From a virus, in the IMG/VR virus record IMGVR_UViG_3300044972_001994, positions 1 through 60,834 of that record: 60,834 bases of DNA. One strand, given 5' to 3'. Both the position numbers and the translations under genes were made by a program. This document shows, one piece after another, positions 33,906 through 43,177 of the stretch. Under the pieces are notes generated by a model, which saw only the letters and a program-made list of their open reading frames with translations, was not told the DNA's origin and did no database searches. Position 1 is the stretch's first letter. Each line of letters begins with the position of its first letter.

Positions 33906-35618
33906 ATGGCAGACATTTTACAAATATACCAATATCAGACAGTAAATTTTACTGACACTAGTACAGGAGCTCTTCCTTTGACAAGACTTTGGAGTTTTCC
34001 TGGAGGGACCCCTATAACTACTCCAAATCCTTTAACCTCTAGTCCAACAAATATAAAGTATCTAGTTCCTGGAACATATAGTGTTACCTTGACGGAAACT
34101 GACAACTTCGGAACAACTAAATCCTTAACTGAGGTTAATATCATTCAGGTTTCTCCTTCAAGTTTAACTGCTGGAATTTCTGGCCCTTCCCCTGCGTCGG
34201 TTAAGATGGACGAGGGATATCAATTAGACGATGCAAGTACAGGAACCCCCTTTGCACCAACCTCTTGGGCTTGGACTCTTCCTTATGGAAGATCTGCAAC
34301 CACACAAAATGTTGGGGTTACCGGATATGGGGATTGGAACACCTTAACTGGAACTTATTCTGGAGCACCAGGTTCTACATATACGGGAAATATTTCTTTG
34401 ACCTCTTCTGCTAACATTTCAGGAACTACTCTTAACAGTACTTCTTCCACTACAGTTGATGTTTCTAAGCTAGGACCTCTAGAAAATTTATATTTAAATG
34501 CAACAGGATCTAATCCTAGTCAATACGTGACGGGACTTTCCGGAGGACTTGTGGTTTTTCCCGGAAATATTCCTGCAATAGGATCGGATTTTGGATATCC
34601 TGCAAATACTAATCTTGTTATTAAATTAGATTATAGACTTAGAGGATTTGGTAATAATTCAAATCTTTATTTTCATTCGACCAACGAGATCGGAAATGTT
34701 ACTATGCTTACTGGTTTATGGTCACCAAATTATAATGATATTATAAATGGATTTTTAATAATACAGGCTCCTATCTACAGCCAATTTTCGGCAGTTCCTG
34801 TTGATTCTGCTATTAGCTTAGGTAATTATATTGTATCGGGTCAAAGTCCAGATATTTTTCTAATTGACGAAAGTGGTCTTCTTTCAAATCTCTATAACAA
34901 TTACAATTACAATCCTGACCTTCTTAGCTATCTAATAGTAAATCCTTACAAGATAATTTTTAGTGGAAATATTCAGTATATTAATCAGAGTGGAGCTCCT
35001 GGAACCCCTATGACATTTGTAGACACAGGGGGAGGAAGTAATTCTAATCCTGTTGTGTATTCCCCTCAAGCTTTGATATCTAAGGGTCTACCTCCTCTTC
35101 CTACTCCTGTTTATACCGTTACCATTTCAGTCACATTTAATAATTTACCGCAAACCCCAATAGTTGTTAATTTTAATGGACCAACCGGGAATGATCTGGT
35201 AACTGGTGAATACTATGTCGCTCAAGATAATAGTAATGGACAGGGATTTGTCAGCATCCTAAATAGCGCTATAAACTTATCCGGTATTCCCTTTGGAGGA
35301 TTATCTTCTTTAGAATTTAAGGCTAATCCTATATTTTCAATTCTTAACGGAACTGGATATGATTCTGCTGGATTCAATGGGGTTTCTCTTGAAATAAAAA
35401 CCCCTGCAATCTCTTTGGTTACTATAACTGATAATTCTGCGACTTTGAGCACTCCCCTAGTAACGGTAGCTCCTTTTATGGGAAATTATTTTAATACACA
35501 AGGATCAACCGAGACCTGCACCGGAATGTTCTCTGTAGGACCTTCCGGGAACCCGGGGAACTTTCCTAACAATGCTCCCTATTATAATGATCTAATTTTT
35601 GGAGGATCAATCTATTAA
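33906..35618 (+). CDS. Tail protein with PKD domain
   Basis: 570 residues. Residues about 8-82 form a PKD-like Ig domain: YQTVNFTDTSTGALPLTRLW, SFPGGTP, YLVPGTYSVTLTETDNFGTT, VNIIQV. A second related beta domain follows (about 90-150). The rest is Gly/Ser/Asn-rich beta structure. PKD domains in phage tails often lie in peripheral fibres and contact glycans or proteins. It follows the 1414-residue protein by 13 nt, in the same unit. Confidence 0.6.
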   Translation: MADILQIYQYQTVNFTDTSTGALPLTRLWSFPGGTPITTPNPLTSSPTNIKYLVPGTYSVTLTETDNFGTTKSLTEVNIIQVSPSSLTAGISGPSPASVKMDEGYQLDDASTGTPFAPTSWAWTLPYGRSATTQNVGVTGYGDWNTLTGTYSGAPGSTYTGNISLTSSANISGTTLNSTSSTTVDVSKLGPLENLYLNATGSNPSQYVTGLSGGLVVFPGNIPAIGSDFGYPANTNLVIKLDYRLRGFGNNSNLYFHSTNEIGNVTMLTGLWSPNYNDIINGFLIIQAPIYSQFSAVPVDSAISLGNYIVSGQSPDIFLIDESGLLSNLYNNYNYNPDLLSYLIVNPYKIIFSGNIQYINQSGAPGTPMTFVDTGGGSNSNPVVYSPQALISKGLPPLPTPVYTVTISVTFNNLPQTPIVVNFNGPTGNDLVTGEYYVAQDNSNGQGFVSILNSAINLSGIPFGGLSSLEFKANPIFSILNGTGYDSAGFNGVSLEIKTPAISLVTITDNSATLSTPLVTVAPFMGNYFNTQGSTETCTGMFSVGPSGNPGNFPNNAPYYNDLIFGGSIY

Positions 35619-35632
35619 AGATAAATACATAA

Positions 35633-38600
35633 ATGGCAAGTACATCAGCATATATTAACGGAACAGCTCTAGACGAATTTAATAACGTATGGGCAGTTGG
35701 GAGGGATCTAACTAAATTTGATGGGTCTTCTTGGACCTATTATGATTCTACCAATTCCGTAGTTCCGGGAAATATCCCATATTATTTAGATACTAGAAGT
35801 ATTTCTATATCTCCAAATTCAACTAAATGGGTGGGATGTGCTTATTCACCTTCTTTGCCAACCCCTTTAGTTTTTAGCGCAGCAGGACCTTATGCTGCTA
35901 CTGGATCTAGCTGGACTGCTTCCGAGATTACTGGGTCTGGATCTCAGGCTTTAGATGTTCCTACTATTTATGCATCTCCCTTTGGCGACGAAATTCTTGC
36001 TTTTATTTCTCCTTTAAATGGAGGAGCTGGAACTGGACCTGCTGGAGTTTTTGGAGTTACCGGAGGAAGTCTTTATACTTATAGCACTGTCTTAAAAACT
36101 TGGTTTGAAAATGCACCTGATTTTGTTTGGCCACACATTTATGATATTAAAGCAAAGGGAATAGACGGATATAGATTTAGCTATTACCTAGCAACACAAT
36201 ACGGAATTTATATAATTCCGGACGGGGATCTTAGCGTTTCTTCTTTAGAAGGAGGAGAGCCTTATATAGAAAATTCTACAGTCTGGAACAGTAAAAATAC
36301 CTCTCTCCCTTCTGATATAGTTTATTCTTTAGATTTTGATGAAAATGGTAATCTTTGGATTGGAACTTCTGCAGGTCTAGTTTATTGGGACCAAAATAAA
36401 TTCTACGTTTGGGACGATACAACTCTACCAAATTTAGGAAGCAATGAAATTAGATTTGTCCAAAGTAGACCAAATGGACACGTTTTCTTTAGCGCTGGAA
36501 ATCCTTTAAACTCACAAGGAACTGGATTGTATTACTTCAACGGGGATACTCTTACTGTTTATAATTCTTCTAATTCTTCTCTTCCTACTGATAATATAGT
36601 TTCTATTATGCTGGTTGAGAATAAATCGGTTAATATCGGGCTTAAAATATTTCCAAATGACATATTTGTAGCTGATGAAACTTCTATTGGACTATTTGAT
36701 TATGTTATTCCTCACGTTTATGCTTCATCAAAATATGCAGGAACTACCGGATGGAATTTTGTAGATTATACTCCAACAACAGAAGCTTTAACTACTGACG
36801 AAGCGGCTTTACCTAAAGCTGACAAGTATACCTGGAATTATCCTTCTTGGAGAAACTATCAAAACTATGATCTTCAGTATAAACATCCAGGATTAGATCC
36901 TAGAAATTTATTTTTAGAAGCAAACCTAAAAGCAATTGCCGACGGTACAGCTGGAACCCAGGACTACTGGAATCTCGGACAAATTCCTAATTTTGATTCT
37001 GTTCAATTAGCACAATCGTTACAAAATTCTTCTTGGGTTAATGGGGTAACTGGTGGAGTAACTAAAAATACTTCTTCCACATATCTGGATGGAAAATATA
37101 TAGTTGGAGGATATACCACTTTAGACACCGCATATTTTGGATTAAAAAATAATTTAGAACCTCTGGTTCTTAACAATCCAAATCCGACTTTATCAAGTAT
37201 TCCAAGATCCGGACAAAAAGTTGGATACATTTCTTATTATAACGAGAATGGTCAAATTCAAGACGTTATTACAATCAGAGGTGAAGAAACTGAGGTGTGG
37301 GATGTACAATCGTCCCCAGATCAAAAGTCCCTTTACGTTTTAGGATCATATAAAGGATACATTGAAGCTGGAGATCTCATCTGGTCTTCTGTTTATCCAG
37401 GAGCAGCCGGAATGACAGGTCCTATTGGAGGACCAATCGGTTTTTCTAATGTACAAACTCCTGGAATTACAGGAAGCCCTTATCTTTACCCTTGGATCTA
37501 CAACGGAACACAAACTCTTCCTGCTACAGGTCCATTTCTTCCTGTTACCACAATATCAGTTGTCAATGTTTCAGTACCTGGAATTTTTGTGATGGAAATA
37601 GAAAAAAATCTGGGGAATCAAACTTCTTATGGAGGAATAAATTTCGGATCTACTGGTTCTTTAGAAACTTCTTATAGACTTAAGAATTTCAGATCTTTCC
37701 CTGGAGCAAGTTCAATTTATGATCCTCTTTCTTCATCTTCAACTATAGACACAGCTTTCTATGAAAAAACTTTATCTCTATCAGTTTCTGATTATGATGT
37801 TGATATAGTTGGAACTTTAGAAGGTGGAATTTCAACTTATAAAAATGGGTACGGAAGAACTTTGGATAGCATAGAAACTTCCGAATTTTTATTTTCTTCC
37901 TGGAATTCTTCATCTTATTTAAAAGATGGATTTTGGATTTCTCTAGGGACAGAATTAGAACTTCTAAAAACTAATGCAACCTATGGAACGGGCGGAAATA
38001 AAGTTTTTAATTCGATTCAGAAAGATCAAGGAACTTTAACGTATTTAATTACGGGAACTTCTGATTGCCCTAGTTTTAGTTTCTTAGGAACATCTGTTAC
38101 CGGTGGAACTTCTGGAGTTTTACCTTTCTACCTTATCTCTAATTATACCCCTTCAGTTTCGTCTTACAATTTTATCCAAACAAACTCTGCTCCAATTGAT
38201 ACAGACCAAGGAATAGATTCTGGATACAGAGATGGAAAATATTTCTTCGGAACAACCTATTCAGGAACTGCTTCTTTTGGATCTTATACAGCTTCACAGG
38301 AGGAAAATTACAATGGATATAGTTTATTGACTGTTGAGATTACACCTTCTCAGTCTTTTACAACACTATCTAGTAATAAAATACTTCCGGTAGATTTAAA
38401 TTCTACTGCTATTGGAATTGATGATATTGAAATGGGAAAAGAAGGACAAATTTTCTATTCTGTCTTTAGTCAAGGAGGAACCGCTACTAATAATATCTAT
38501 AAGATCAACCAGTATGGTGGATTAAATGGTTCTATTTTAGTCGGTGGAACTGGACACCTGAGACTTGCATTAGACGAAAAAGATAATTTATTGATTGGTG

Positions 38601-39244
38601 GATATAGAATTGGATCAACTGGTCCTGATAGTTTACCTGTCGTTTCTTCAACAACAGATAGTTCTTTTGCTTCCTTAATTCCCCAGTATATTCCAGGAGT
38701 CGGTATTGATTTAGGAAATATAATTTCTAGAGCTGGATCTGGAGCTTGGACTTGGGCAGACGTTCACGATTCATACGGGGATCTTCCAGTTCCTCTTTTA
38801 TCCACAGTTTTCTTTACTAATTACGGATCTAATATTTTTGGAAAACAAAATAATCAATGGATTCTAAAAGATGAAGTTAGCGGAACTGTTATTTTAGATG
38901 TTAAATCAATCCCTTATTTTATTTACACCTTTACTGAGGTGGGATACTATTCAATAGAGAATAAAGTTGAGGATTCTTTAGGTAATGTCTACCAAATATC
39001 AAAGCCAGCCTTTATCAAGGTATTCAATCAATCTGTTCCTTCTGAATCAGATCCAAACCCGGAATATGTGAATTCTGTAGATTATGGATATCCTCAGGTT
39101 ATGCCAGGAGATAGAAATAACTCAGCCCAATTGAGCAAGGATCTTTTGGAACAGCAGGCGGTTATTCTTGAAGAAATGAGACAGCCATTTGGTTCTGGAT
39201 TAATTCTAAAGAACGATCCAGACGCTACTTTTAGTGGAAATTAA
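35633..39244 (+). CDS. Large tail protein with beta-propeller-like repeats
   Basis: 1203 residues. The N-terminal about 330 residues contain repeats like two-component-regulator propeller blades: GTALDEFNNVWAVGRDLTKF, DGSSWTYYDS, VYSLDFDENGNLWIGTSAGL, VYWDQNKFYVWDD, GLYYFNGDTLTVYNSSNSSL. Blades of the form 'D..GN.W.GT..GL...dG..w..Y' form beta-propellers. A PKD-like domain lies near the C-terminus (about 1040-1140) and the end is helical (LSKDLLEQQAVILEEMRQPF). A receptor-binding or peripheral baseplate protein is likely. Its stop overlaps the convergent phoH stop at TTAA. Confidence 0.6.
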   Translation: MASTSAYINGTALDEFNNVWAVGRDLTKFDGSSWTYYDSTNSVVPGNIPYYLDTRSISISPNSTKWVGCAYSPSLPTPLVFSAAGPYAATGSSWTASEITGSGSQALDVPTIYASPFGDEILAFISPLNGGAGTGPAGVFGVTGGSLYTYSTVLKTWFENAPDFVWPHIYDIKAKGIDGYRFSYYLATQYGIYIIPDGDLSVSSLEGGEPYIENSTVWNSKNTSLPSDIVYSLDFDENGNLWIGTSAGLVYWDQNKFYVWDDTTLPNLGSNEIRFVQSRPNGHVFFSAGNPLNSQGTGLYYFNGDTLTVYNSSNSSLPTDNIVSIMLVENKSVNIGLKIFPNDIFVADETSIGLFDYVIPHVYASSKYAGTTGWNFVDYTPTTEALTTDEAALPKADKYTWNYPSWRNYQNYDLQYKHPGLDPRNLFLEANLKAIADGTAGTQDYWNLGQIPNFDSVQLAQSLQNSSWVNGVTGGVTKNTSSTYLDGKYIVGGYTTLDTAYFGLKNNLEPLVLNNPNPTLSSIPRSGQKVGYISYYNENGQIQDVITIRGEETEVWDVQSSPDQKSLYVLGSYKGYIEAGDLIWSSVYPGAAGMTGPIGGPIGFSNVQTPGITGSPYLYPWIYNGTQTLPATGPFLPVTTISVVNVSVPGIFVMEIEKNLGNQTSYGGINFGSTGSLETSYRLKNFRSFPGASSIYDPLSSSSTIDTAFYEKTLSLSVSDYDVDIVGTLEGGISTYKNGYGRTLDSIETSEFLFSSWNSSSYLKDGFWISLGTELELLKTNATYGTGGNKVFNSIQKDQGTLTYLITGTSDCPSFSFLGTSVTGGTSGVLPFYLISNYTPSVSSYNFIQTNSAPIDTDQGIDSGYRDGKYFFGTTYSGTASFGSYTASQEENYNGYSLLTVEITPSQSFTTLSSNKILPVDLNSTAIGIDDIEMGKEGQIFYSVFSQGGTATNNIYKINQYGGLNGSILVGGTGHLRLALDEKDNLLIGGYRIGSTGPDSLPVVSSTTDSSFASLIPQYIPGVGIDLGNIISRAGSGAWTWADVHDSYGDLPVPLLSTVFFTNYGSNIFGKQNNQWILKDEVSGTVILDVKSIPYFIYTFTEVGYYSIENKVEDSLGNVYQISKPAFIKVFNQSVPSESDPNPEYVNSVDYGYPQVMPGDRNNSAQLSKDLLEQQAVILEEMRQPFGSGLILKNDPDATFSGN

Positions 39245-39927
39245 GATTCGTATTCTCTGTAGATATCGAGAATTTTAGGAACGATAGGATTTCTATGGTT
39301 CTTTAGAAGAGTAATTACTTTAACCCCCTCAACTCTAGCTTCTAGAATTTTGAAGAAGTCTATTCCTGAGTCTTTCTTAGATCTTAAATCTATCTGAGAA
39401 GTGTCCCCGCAGAATACCATTCTGGAATTTGTACCAAGTCTTCCTACTATCATTTCAGTTTGCTTTCCGTTAACGTTTTGACATTCGTCCACGATAACCA
39501 TAGCATCTACGAAAGTTCTACCCCTAACGAATGTAAAAGGCAGAATTTCTATAGTCTGACTTTCTATCATTTTGTCGATAGTTTCCTTGTTGTATAGCAT
39601 GTAAAGGTTTGCGTAAATAGGAGCTAACCAAGGGTCCATCTTTGCTTTAATATCCCCAGGAAGAAATCCCATTGGATCTGCTGCATCAACTACTGGTCTG
39701 GTGATGATAATCTTTTCGATTTCTCGATTAAAGAATAGATCTAGAGCTATTTGACAAGCTAATAGAGTTTTTCCCGATCCTGCCTGTCCCTTTACTAAGG
39801 TAACTACATTTTTTAGGATTTCTGATTTTGCTGCTTTTTGTTCTTCGTTTAGAGCGAGTGCAAATTTGATTTCACCTTTAGGTTTTCTCTTTACAGCGTT
39901 TTTGTTGGCGGTTTGTTTTTGATCCAT
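39241..39927 (-). CDS. phoH: PhoH-like ATPase
   Basis: 228 residues. Walker A GQAGSGKT at 47-54, IITRPVVDAADPMGFLPGDI (75-93), Walker B VIVDECQN at 144-151, and MVFCGDTSQIDLR (170-182) are all present. This is the complete PhoH ATPase core, fused in some relatives to an RNase domain that is absent here. PhoH is frequent in phages; the proposed role is RNA or nucleotide metabolism under host stress. It is one of two minus-strand genes, with its own box at 39945-39953. Expression with late genes is inferred. Confidence 0.93.
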   Translation of the reverse strand: MDQKQTANKNAVKRKPKGEIKFALALNEEQKAAKSEILKNVVTLVKGQAGSGKTLLACQIALDLFFNREIEKIIITRPVVDAADPMGFLPGDIKAKMDPWLAPIYANLYMLYNKETIDKMIESQTIEILPFTFVRGRTFVDAMVIVDECQNVNGKQTEMIVGRLGTNSRMVFCGDTSQIDLRSKKDSGIDFFKILEARVEGVKVITLLKNHRNPIVPKILDIYREYES

Positions 39928-39944
39928 GAGTAATAAATCTTATG

Positions 39945-39953
39945 GTATATATT
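39945..39953 (-). promoter_or_regulatory. Putative promoter box AATATATAC (minus strand)
   Basis: The reverse complement of 39945-39953 is AATATATAC, 17 nt before the phoH ATG. It is divergent from the plus-strand box at 39999. Confidence 0.5.
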
Positions 39954-39998
39954 AACTTAAATTTTGAAATTTTAATTTTAGACTTGTTTTAGTGCATT

Positions 39999-40007
39999 GA
40001 TATATAG
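39999..40007 (+). promoter_or_regulatory. Putative late promoter box GATATATAG
   Basis: GATATATAG lies 40 nt before the ATG at 40048, a longer leader than at most other copies. It heads the large fibre-gene unit. Confidence 0.65.
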
Positions 40008-40047
40008 AAAGAATAAAAATATATCAGCAGAAAACAAATAAATTAAA

Positions 40048-40944
40048 ATGGCAACAGTAACTACAACCTCCATTCTTGGATCAGATTCGATATCAGCTTC
40101 GAGAATAACAATCAACTCTAATTTTCTAATTTTGGATAATTGGGTAAACGGATTCGTTAGTACCTTTGGGATCGACACAAACACCGGAATTTTAAACCTT
40201 TCCTCGGCTTCAACAGGATCTATTTATGCAAAAACAGGTTATTTCGACCAGGTTCAAGTACCTGCTGTAGGATCTTTCCTTGCTAGAATTCTATCAAGCG
40301 GAGCAGCATCTTTTACAGGGGTTAGCACAACAACATTTACTTCTAGCGGACTGACCACTATCAGCGGATCTTTAGTTCAAAACGGAGCATCTACTTTTGG
40401 AGCAACTGCGGCTTTTAATAGCCCAGTAAATATAAACGGATCTTTAATTATAGGTTCATTAGGAAATTTAAGAAGTACTAATACAACTTACGTTTCAGGA
40501 GCTACTGCAGGTCAAGCATTCCCAGTTTCTGATACTCTTGGAGGAGGTGGACTTTTTACTACTGTAAATGCACCTTATGCTATCACCGGACAAGAAGACG
40601 TTATTTATGCAAATTGTGGTCCTACTGGATTTTTCATGTCTGTAGTAGCTGGAAATGGAGCAACCGCTGCTAATATTCCTGCTGGATATAGAATCAGGAT
40701 TGTTAATACAAGTGGAGCTACTGGATACATTTATACCGGGGTAACCGGGGGTGGGTCTGATTATTATACCGGATTTAACACATCTTCATCTTACGGAAAC
40801 TATCCAACAGGAGGAATCGTGGTAAATCAGAACAGCCAATATCAGGCTTCTGTTCACCTTCAATGGGAACCCAGAATTGCACAAGGGCAAGCAAGCCAAC
40901 AAGGATCTTGGATCGTTCTTTCTGGAACTAACGTAACAATATAA
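40048..40944 (+). CDS. Fibre-like beta-repeat protein
   Basis: 298 residues, Ser/Thr/Gly-rich. Residues about 65-155 show short beta-strand repeats (AASFTGVSTTTFTSSGLTTI, GSLVQNGASTFGATAAFNSP) like trimeric fibre shafts. A C-terminal domain (about 175-298) contains TGFFMSVVAGNGATAANIPA and ends QQGSWIVLSGTNVTI, as in small fibre tips where a final W-x-V strand is common. First gene of the fibre unit; a tail-fibre or head-decoration role is inferred. Confidence 0.55.
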   Translation: MATVTTTSILGSDSISASRITINSNFLILDNWVNGFVSTFGIDTNTGILNLSSASTGSIYAKTGYFDQVQVPAVGSFLARILSSGAASFTGVSTTTFTSSGLTTISGSLVQNGASTFGATAAFNSPVNINGSLIIGSLGNLRSTNTTYVSGATAGQAFPVSDTLGGGGLFTTVNAPYAITGQEDVIYANCGPTGFFMSVVAGNGATAANIPAGYRIRIVNTSGATGYIYTGVTGGGSDYYTGFNTSSSYGNYPTGGIVVNQNSQYQASVHLQWEPRIAQGQASQQGSWIVLSGTNVTI

Positions 40945-40959
40945 AATTAAAAAGCTTAG

Positions 40960-43161
40960 ATGGCTACAACCCCTTTCATTCGCCCACTACAAGTACAAGG
41001 AGGAACCTTCTATAGTTTCTCTTCTTCTGCTGAGGATTTATCATTCACATTTAATAATTCGGTTAACAAATTTAAATTTTCTAAGTTTGCCCTTCTAAAT
41101 ATTCCCCCTTTAAATAACGGGGACCCTCTTGGGAATTCCCTTAAATTAAACGCTCCAGATAGTGCTTTCTTAGATTTTGCTACTAATGCTCAGCAAATAA
41201 TTACCGGAAATGCAAATATAGATTTTTCTCAAAGTTTTCAAAGCTATTGCTTAAATTTAGAATCTACAATTTTAAGTTCCACTGACTATAATTCAGATAT
41301 TAAGCAAACCGTTGCAGAAAAAGTTTTCTTTAAGTGGTTAAAAGAAATCGGTGGGATTAGATATCAGCCGGCTAATTCAACCCAGGTTACTCCTTTATTA
41401 AATCAAAATCAAGTTCCAGTAAATGTAAACGGTCTTCCAACTTCTAATCAATTAAGATGGGTAGAGGGAGATCCTGTTGGAGGTACTGGATCTTACGGTC
41501 TAACTGGTGCAAACTATAATAGAGTTGTTCAGTATATTGGGAACTTGGATATTGTAAACTCTGTTAAGAATAATAATAACACTTACTCAGAAGTTTATGT
41601 TTATGTTCCAACTAAAGACGGAAACACTCCGACAGTTTTATTTAAGAACACCTTAGACGTAAATTACCTTCAAGATTATCAATGGACAAATAATCCGACA
41701 GATCCGCTTAATGACGAATATCTACAAGGAAGAGCTTATGATGAATTAAATCCAAGTGGATTAACTAATTTAGCTATCTTTGACGATGACGTATTAGGTG
41801 CACCAACAGTTACCTTTACCGACACTGACGACGGTGCTACAGGATCAGGAAATTGGTATACACCAAGAGATACTGCTGACACGTATTTCACCGACACTAT
41901 TTTCTATGATCCAACTTCTCAGATTTTAACTAAAACATTCAATTCAGTTTCTCAGACTTATGTTAGAACTAAATTGGATTCAGTGGGGATTGATTTTGAT
42001 CCGGATTCATATCAACAGATAGTTTCTGATTCCTCAATTTCTACAATAGAGGAATTTAATTCCACAGCTGCTTCTGAGGATTTTAACTTCAACTGTGTTT
42101 TAATTTACTATGATGTTTACGATCCTGCCACCCCAGCAGATTCTGCTACTAATCTATACGGAGTTCTTTTCTTGGATGATGTTCAAGATTCAGGAGCAAA
42201 TATTTATTCGATCCCGACACTTAAGAAATATAAACCAAATATCGTCACTAAATTAAATGGTAATTCTTATGGGTTCAAAATAAATCTTAAGTTTGATGTT
42301 GATATAGATCAAACCGGAGTAGAACAAGCAATTAATGATTATTCTCCTTTCTCTTTAAGTATGTTTATGGATTCCATGAACGTTCTTCAGGATGCAACTT
42401 CAACTATAAATAACACAGCATCTACTTACGTTGGACTAGAACAAAGGGTTTCTAATTTGGAAAGTTTGTCTCTTACTTCTGATAGTGTATTTAATATCGA
42501 TAAAAGAATTGCTGATTTAGAAGCTTCTTTAGCAGCTAACCAGGCAATATTTAATAACACCCAAGCAATAATGGGGCTGATTAATCAAAACTATGAATTA
42601 GTTAGATCATTAATCAACAACGAGACAAGTATTGAGGTTTCTTATAATTTAAATCTTATTAAGCAAGGACCTGGTATTGTTGTAGACAGAAGCATTCCAA
42701 ACCAACTAATTATCTCTAATGATAATCAAGATTATAATATTGGAGTAGATGGAGGAGTGGTTACTTTATCAACAACTTCTAATAATGTAATTTCATTAAG
42801 ACCATATGGAAATTACACTAAACACGTTAACAACGGAACACCTATTACTCTAACCTCGGATCTAACAATCAGATTAAATGACACAGATCAAAAATGGAGA
42901 AGAGGTCAAGTTTATAGATTCTCATTTGGAGATCAGATCTACCCAGGAGATTATAACGTTACATTCTTAACCGATGCAACAGGATCTTATCCTGTTTCTT
43001 CACCTTCTGGAGTTCCTTATGGCAATTTAATTATTTCTTTAAACAAGACCGAATTTGAAGCTAAAGATTATCTTCCAGTGATTGATATAATTTGTACAAA
43101 TTCTGAAAACTTAACCTTCCAGGTTGATATGATAGGTAATAGTCTAACCAATAACTCTTAA
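40960..43161 (+). CDS. Large virion structural protein
   Basis: 733 residues, Asn/Ser/Asp-rich beta protein. A short coiled coil lies at about residues 490-550 (VSNLESLSLTSDSVFNIDKR, IADLEASLAANQ), then a C-terminal beta domain ending FQVDMIGNSLTNNS. The coiled coil suggests trimerisation. Co-directional with the next two giant genes, spaced by 16 nt. Exact family not recognised; tail fibre or baseplate periphery. Confidence 0.5.
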   Translation: MATTPFIRPLQVQGGTFYSFSSSAEDLSFTFNNSVNKFKFSKFALLNIPPLNNGDPLGNSLKLNAPDSAFLDFATNAQQIITGNANIDFSQSFQSYCLNLESTILSSTDYNSDIKQTVAEKVFFKWLKEIGGIRYQPANSTQVTPLLNQNQVPVNVNGLPTSNQLRWVEGDPVGGTGSYGLTGANYNRVVQYIGNLDIVNSVKNNNNTYSEVYVYVPTKDGNTPTVLFKNTLDVNYLQDYQWTNNPTDPLNDEYLQGRAYDELNPSGLTNLAIFDDDVLGAPTVTFTDTDDGATGSGNWYTPRDTADTYFTDTIFYDPTSQILTKTFNSVSQTYVRTKLDSVGIDFDPDSYQQIVSDSSISTIEEFNSTAASEDFNFNCVLIYYDVYDPATPADSATNLYGVLFLDDVQDSGANIYSIPTLKKYKPNIVTKLNGNSYGFKINLKFDVDIDQTGVEQAINDYSPFSLSMFMDSMNVLQDATSTINNTASTYVGLEQRVSNLESLSLTSDSVFNIDKRIADLEASLAANQAIFNNTQAIMGLINQNYELVRSLINNETSIEVSYNLNLIKQGPGIVVDRSIPNQLIISNDNQDYNIGVDGGVVTLSTTSNNVISLRPYGNYTKHVNNGTPITLTSDLTIRLNDTDQKWRRGQVYRFSFGDQIYPGDYNVTFLTDATGSYPVSSPSGVPYGNLIISLNKTEFEAKDYLPVIDIICTNSENLTFQVDMIGNSLTNNS

Positions 43162-43177
43162 AATTGTAAAATAAAAA

